Assembly: GCF_025698545.1 (NCBI RefSeq)
Contig: NC_068570.1
Location: 58,547,924-58,611,923, forward strand
DNA: 64,000 bases
Source of the DNA: Gossypium raimondii
Lineage: Eukaryota; Streptophyta; Magnoliopsida; Malvales; Malvaceae
Direction: 5' to 3'
Part shown: piece after piece, positions 59,218-64,000 of the stretch
How positions within the stretch are numbered: position 1 is the stretch's first letter
How the letters are laid out: each line of letters opens with the position of its first letter
The notes under the pieces: model-generated
The model's database searches: none
Told to the model about the DNA's origin: nothing
The model's input: the letters and a program-made list of their open reading frames with translations, nothing else
Made by a program: the position numbers and the translations under genes

Positions 59218-60014
59218 AGCAACTATTTAAGCCATTTGAGCAAGTTCAGCTATGGCTTTCAAAAGCTGAAACTATGATAACAGAGGCAGAAAAGTTTATT
59301 GAAGATGGCCCTCAAGAATTACAGAACTTGTGTCTATGCGGCTGTGCTTCCAAGAAATGCTTGTCTAGCCACAAATTTGGTAAAAAGGTGGCCAAAATGC
59401 TTCAAGAAATAAATAATCACATGAGTAAAGGAGCTTTTGAGAAAGTAGCGGAGAATCAACCTACAGCTTCAGTTGTGGTAAGACCTGAAGAGCCACCAAT
59501 TGCTCTAGAATCCTCAATTGAACAGGTATGGAGCTGCATCGTGGACAAAGATGTGATGGGGATCATTGGCATCTATGGCTTGGAGGGCGTTGGCAAAACA
59601 ACACTCTTGACCCAAATCAACAAGAAGTTCAGTACCACACCGAATAGTTTTCATGTCGTAATTTGGGTGTTGGTGTCTAAAGATTACAATGTTGGAAAGA
59701 TTCAAGATAGCATCGGTGAAAACATTGGATTTTCTAATGATTCCTGGAAGAATAAAAGTGTTGACCAGAAAGCTACAGATATCTATAGTGTGTTGTGCAA
59801 CAAGAAATTTGTTGTATTATTGGATGATTTATGGGAGAGAGTGGATTTGAGCCGAGTTGGGATTCCAAAACCAAGCTAAGATAATGGTTCCAAACTTATT
59901 TTTACTACTCGATCTTTGGAGGTATGCGGCGAAATGGGAGCTCGAAAGAAAATCAAAGCGGAGTGCCTAGATACGGAGAAGGCTTGGGAATTGTTCCAAG
60001 ACAATGTTGGAAAT

Positions 60015-60068
60015 GAAACTCTCAATAGCCATCCAAATATTGAAACTGTCAATAGCCATCCAAATATT
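60015..60068 (+). repeat. 27-bp in-frame tandem duplication in CNL-5
   Basis: GAAACT(C/G)TCAATAGCC plus ATCCAAATATT twice in a row; absent from the other CNL copies. Confidence 0.95.
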
Positions 60069-60937
60069 CAAAAGCTAGCTAAACAAGTAGCGGAAAGGTG
60101 TGGTGGGCTGCCTCTTGCACTAATTACAATCGGTCGTGCCATGGCTTGCGAGACAACAGTTGGGGAATGGAAATATGCAATTGAGATGTTGAAGCGATGT
60201 GCATTGCCAAAAATGGAAAATGAGGTATTTCCGCTTTTAAAATTCAGTTATGATAATTTGCCTAATGCCACAATGAAATGTTGCCTCTTATATTGTTGTC
60301 TATATCCTGAAGATTATTGTAATCCGAGAAAGAGATTAGTGGAGTATTGGTTTTGTGAAGGGCTATTGAATGAATTTGATAGAATTAATGAAGCTCAAAT
60401 GCAAGGTAACGACATTATCAGCTATCTTCGGAATGCTTGTTTATTGGAAAATGGTGGTGTAATAGATGGAAAAGATTGTGTGAAGATGCATGATGTGATC
60501 CGGGACATGGCTTTATGGATTACACGCGAGTTCGAAGCAATAGAGAACAAGTTTTTTGTAAAAGCAAGGGCTCAATTATTTGAAGAACAAGATGTTAAAG
60601 CATGGGAAAGTGTAAAAAGAATGTCAGTGATGAAAAATAAGATTGAAGTTCTCAAAGGAACACCCAAATGCCCTAATCTTCGAACCTTGTTTCTTAGCCA
60701 AAATTGGTTGGACATGATCAGGGATGGTATATCAGAGTTGCCAATAGTTGAAATCGTTGACAAAACTAAAAATGTTGGACTTGAGTTGTATGTACAATCT
60801 CATTAAAATCCCACAACATTTGATATCTAGTTATTCCAAGTTGCAAATATTCAGAATGTGGTTGCTGGGAATTCAACTTTATCATAATGAAGACAATGTC
60901 TTGAATAGGGGTAATGAAAAGCTTATAGATGAGTTGA

Positions 60938-61374
60938 TGTTAGAACAATGGCAGCAGCAACTATGAACATAAGCACAAAACAGCAAGCAAAAATGAAAAA
61001 CCAAGAACAAAACAAGTAACCGAATGAGAAAGTCATCATGCTTTCATTTTCATTTCAAAATATAAAGGAGTTACAAAAAAATAATAACAGGTTAGTTACC
61101 TAAACATGTAATTGCTCCTACCAAATTTGGCAAGTTGCCAACTAAAATAATACAAAAGAAAAGTTGAAAAATTCAGCTGTTACATCCATCAATTTCAAAT
61201 CTAAAAGTACTAGCATTAGATATCAAGCTACATGCCAACTTGTTAACATCACAAAAATACAAAATTTAAACAAAAGAAAGTTGCTTCTGGTTCAGTCTTC
61301 AAACAGACATGTAAGTATTACTGCTGCTACTCTCGATGCTGCTAGTTTGTTGCATTGCAGGCCAATGCTCAACA
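60938..61374 (-). repeat. 3' LTR of the right-hand copia element
   Basis: Plus-strand TGTTAGAACAATGG ... CCAATGCTCAACA, 437 bp. On the minus strand the first ~30 bases match the solo LTRs in CNL-4 and CNL-5. Confidence 0.9.
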
Positions 61375-61514
61375 CTCCTCCTTAGACTGTAGGCAACAAA
61401 CACCAATCGAATCTCTTAGAAATTCAAACCTGATTGTGCAAAGAGGCTTTGTCAAAATGTCAGCCAATTGGTCTTGTGAGCTGCAATGTATAAGACACAC
61501 TTCTTTGGATTGAA

Positions 61515-63018
61515 CAACTTCTCAAACAAAGTAAAACTTGAGCTTAAACTGTTTGGTTTTGCCATGAAAAACAGGATTTTTGGAAATGGCAACTGCTGAC
61601 TGGTTATCCACCATAATTTCAGTAGGCTCAAGCTGTTCTTCATTCAAATCACATAGCAACTTCCTAAGCCAAGTGGCTTGATTCACTACTGCAGCTGCTG
61701 CTATGTATTCAGCTTCAGCAGTAGACTGAGCAACAGTTTGTTGCTTCTTTGAGCTCCAACTGAAAACTCCCAAACCAAGTGTAAAGAAGTAGCCTGAAGT
61801 ACTTCTCATATCATCAACAGATCCACCCCAGTCACTATCTGAGTAGCCAGCTAATTTCAGCTCACTTCTTTTCTTAAACATTACACCAAACTTCAAAGTA
61901 CCTTTGACATACTTGAGTATTCTCTTTGCTGCTTTCAAATGAGTTGTATTATAGCTGTGCATGAATCTAGACAGTAGACTAACTGAATGCATAAGGTCAG
62001 GTCTGGTTGCTGTCAAGTAAAGTAAACAACCAATCAGGCTTCTATACTCCTTTTCATCTACCTTTTCTTCATTTCCAAAGCTGCTTAGTTTCTCTCCCAC
62101 AGCTAATGGTGTGCTCACTGGTTTGCTGTTTTCCATATGAAACTTAGTGAGAATTTTCAAGGCAAATGCATGTTGGCTGTTAAAAATGCCTTGATTAGAC
62201 TGGTCTACTTCCATACCAAGGAAGTAAGTCATGATTCCCAAGTCTATCATGTCAAACATGTCTTGCATATTCTTCTTGAACTCCTGAATCAAATCGACCC
62301 TGCTTCCAGTCACTAATAGATCATCCACATATATTGAGACAATCAACAAAGTCTCATATTTGGACTTCTTTATAAACAAAGTTGGCTCACTCAAACTTTT
62401 CTCGAAATTGAGCCTAGACAGGTAAGCATCTATCTTGTCATGCCAGGCTCGAGGAGCCTATTTTAGTCCATAGAGTGCCTTCTTCAGCTTGTAAACATTG
62501 TCCTCCTTTCCTTGGACTTTAAATCCATTAGGCTGTTCAACATAAATTTCTTCTTTAAAAAAACCATTCAGGAAAGCTGACTTGACATCAAGTTGATGGA
62601 CTCTCCACTGCTTCTGTGCTGCGAAAGCAAACAGAAGCTTTATGGTATCTAGCCTTGCTACTGGAGCAAATGTCTCTTCAAAGTCAATCCCAAACTGTTG
62701 GCTATACCCTTTCACCACAAGCCTTGCCTTGTGTTTGTTCAAAGAGCCATCAGCATTGAATTTGGCCCTGAAAACCCACTTGACACCTATGACCTTCTTC
62801 TGGTCAGGTCTGTCCACCAAGTCCCAAGTGTCATTTTTGTGGACCATGTCAATCTCAGTCTCCATGGCCTTCTTCCAGCTATTGTTTCTTGCAGTTTCTT
62901 TATAGCTTGAAGGCTCAACAATGGCCACATTGCATCTTTGGTAGATATCAGCAATAGACATGGTCCCTCTCACAGGAGCATCACCAACATTGTCATTACT
63001 GACTTCATTTTCTGCCAA
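61515..63018 (-). pseudogene. Copia reverse transcriptase and RNase H (broken)
   Basis: The RVT_2 domain starts in 63018-62458 (WKKAMETEIDMVHKNDTWDLV; VKGYSQQFGIDFEETFAPVA). It continues after an in-frame TAG at about 62457 into the YVDD catalytic motif (about 62317-62332). RNase H follows (SDWGGSVDDMRSTSGYFFTL; AQSTAEAEYIAAAAVVNQ) to a stop at 61522. It would copy element RNA into DNA in the cytoplasm; the stops preclude a full product. Confidence 0.88.
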
Positions 63019-63051
63019 TTCCAGATTGCTGTCAATTTGCTCTTCTTCAAA

Positions 63052-63999
63052 CTAACTTGTGTTAGAGCCATCTAGACTCCAAAACCTTCCTTCATCGAAT
63101 TTGGCATCCCTGCTTACCAAAATCTTCTTGGTTGAGGGATCAAATACTCTGTAGCCCTTCTTGCTGCTACTGTAACCAACAAATATGCCTGGAACTGACC
63201 TCTTCTCAAGCTTGGTACTTCTTTCTGCAGGGACAAGTACAAAACACATGCAACCAAACACTTTTAAATGGGAAACAGTTGGTTTAAGATCATACCATGC
63301 TTCAAAAGGAGTTTTATCCTTCACAGCATGTGTTGGCAGCCTATTGAGCAGGTACATTGAGGGGTTGACACCTTCAACCCAAAAAAATGCTTGGAAGCTT
63401 GCTTTGAAACAACAAACACCTGGTCATGTTCATCACTATTCTGTTCTTCCTCTCACACACTCCATTTTGTTGAGGAGTGTACATTGTGGTTAACTGATGA
63501 TGAATCCTAGCCTGCTCACATAGCTTCTGAAATCTTTCAGACAAGTATTCAGAACCATTGTCTATCCTCAGGGCCTTAATCCTGTAGCCTGTTTGATTTT
63601 CTGCCAATGCCTTGAACTTCCAAAAACTTCAAACACTTCTGACTTCTGTTTCATGAAATAAACCTAGCAAAATCTGGTCAGATCATCAATAAACAATATA
63701 AAATACTTACTACCATTCAGTAAAGGGGTCTTCATTGGTCCACAGACATCTGAGTGCACCAACTCAAGTCTTTCTCGAGCCCTCCATGCTTGGTTTATTG
63801 GAAAAGGCAACCTGGCCTGCTTACCAAGCTGGCACACTTCACAAACAGACTCATTTGCATCAACCTTAATCATGTCCTTTGTCAAACTCATCTTGTGCAA
63901 CAAATTGAGTGACCTGAAATTGACATGGCCAAATCTTCTATGCCACAGACCAATATTGTCAACTGAACTTGTATAGGCTTTTCTCTCAAGTTGGCTCAC
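63052..63999 (-). pseudogene. Copia integrase with GAG-pre-integrase domain (broken)
   Basis: 63999-63664 holds the zinc-binding pre-integrase part (LWHRRFGHVNFRSL ... CEVCQLGKQ) and the first catalytic Asp region (HSDVCGPM). A TAG follows LTRFC. The frame resumes at 63607 (GYRIKALRIDNGSEYLSE; YTPQQNGVCERKNR) and shifts again near 63375. 63357-63052 is the integrase C-terminal region (LPTHAVKDKTPFEAW). Integrase inserts the DNA copy into the genome; here it is disrupted at least twice. Confidence 0.88.
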
Positions 64000-64000
64000 A

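Larger units (their letters stand above)
58576..60937 (+). pseudogene. CNL-5 pseudogene
   Basis: ATG at 58576 (MGNCCSIQI). Breaks, in order: an extra T in the run 58689-58692 shifts the frame in the coiled-coil; a solo copia LTR is inserted at 58766-59217; TAA at 59877 replaces a CAA (PKPS*DNGSKL); about 140 bp of LRR is lost near 60729; the gene is cut off at 60937 by the right-hand copia element. A 27-bp in-frame tandem duplication (60015-60041 / 60042-60068) repeats NSHPNI. Between breaks the motifs are good, though the P-loop reads GLEGVGKTT: VVLLDDLW, GLPLALITIGRAMA, KCCLLYCCLYPEDYC, VKMHDVIRDMALWIT. Confidence 0.92.
60938..64000 (-). mobile_element. Copia retrotransposon, 3' part, runs past the window edge
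   Basis: Minus-strand element: 3' LTR 60938-61374, polypurine tract 61386-61375 (TCTAAGGAGGAG), then pol read toward the window end (integrase furthest right). The inferred left target sequence is GTTGA (60933-60937); the other copy lies outside. Several stops and frameshifts make it defective. Same LTR family as the other copia LTRs in the cluster (TGTTGAGCATTGGCCTGCAA on the minus strand). Confidence 0.93.

Noticed and set aside
1-64000. tRNA or rRNA genes.
   Set aside because: No cloverleaf-compatible A/B-box segment or rRNA sequence was recognised by eye; a tRNAscan run would be needed to be sure.

Overview
The window is nuclear DNA of a dicot plant. Very AT-rich intergenic DNA, plant splice sites, plant-only gene families and dense LTR retrotransposon debris all point that way. 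LTR remnants carrying repeated CACACGGCC / CCGTGTGG motifs (about 15.3-15.6 kb and 49.9 kb) resemble those I associate with cotton and its relatives (Gossypium, Malvaceae). That placement is inference, not proof.

Layout. (1) 1.2-10.0 kb, minus strand: an apparently intact 12-exon receptor-like protein (LRR-RLP) gene of about 1,293 residues whose introns are all phase 1. Around it are duplicated RLP flanks with no gene between them and LINE debris. One 5'-truncated LINE is bracketed by an unusually long (~300 bp) direct repeat. (2) 15.7-18.5 kb: a 2.8-kb solo LTR (TSD AAAAC) inside an older LTR remnant. (3) 20.30-20.45 kb, minus strand: a U4 spliceosomal snRNA gene with an upstream sequence element and TATA box at pol II snRNA spacing. 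(4) 20.8-22.2 kb, minus strand: a LEA_2 / NDR1-HIN1-like membrane protein gene, probably three exons. (5) 22.4-25.4 kb: MITE-like and other repeats, including one element nested in another with a 9-bp TSD.

(6) 26-61 kb, plus strand: a decayed tandem cluster of five RPS5/RPS2-type CC-NBS-LRR (CNL) copies sharing coding sequence and, in several cases, an upstream duplicated block. CNL-1 (26.2-28.9 kb) is complete except for one missing base in the coiled-coil region. CNL-2 (30.9-44.4 kb) is split by an 11-kb Athila-like Ty3/gypsy element (TSD ATGTT), whose 3' LTR is itself split by a 2.97-kb solo LTR (TSD TGTCC). CNL-3 (47.5-49.1 kb) is a 5'-truncated relative of CNL-2. CNL-4 (54.3-56.7 kb) has lost its start to a copia element and carries a solo copia LTR. 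CNL-5 (58.6-60.9 kb) carries another solo LTR of that copia family and ends in a larger copia element running off the right edge. A multi-pass membrane protein gene with one apparent frameshift lies at 45.2-46.2 kb on the minus strand.

Taken together this is an immune-receptor region: a cell-surface LRR receptor gene beside a cluster of intracellular NLR copies that retrotransposons are dismantling. No bacterial, organellar or CRISPR features were seen. I see no completely novel molecular system. The strongest observations are the nested insertions with exact target duplications, repeated insertion of one copia family in the NLR cluster, the U4 gene and the long direct repeat around the LINE.
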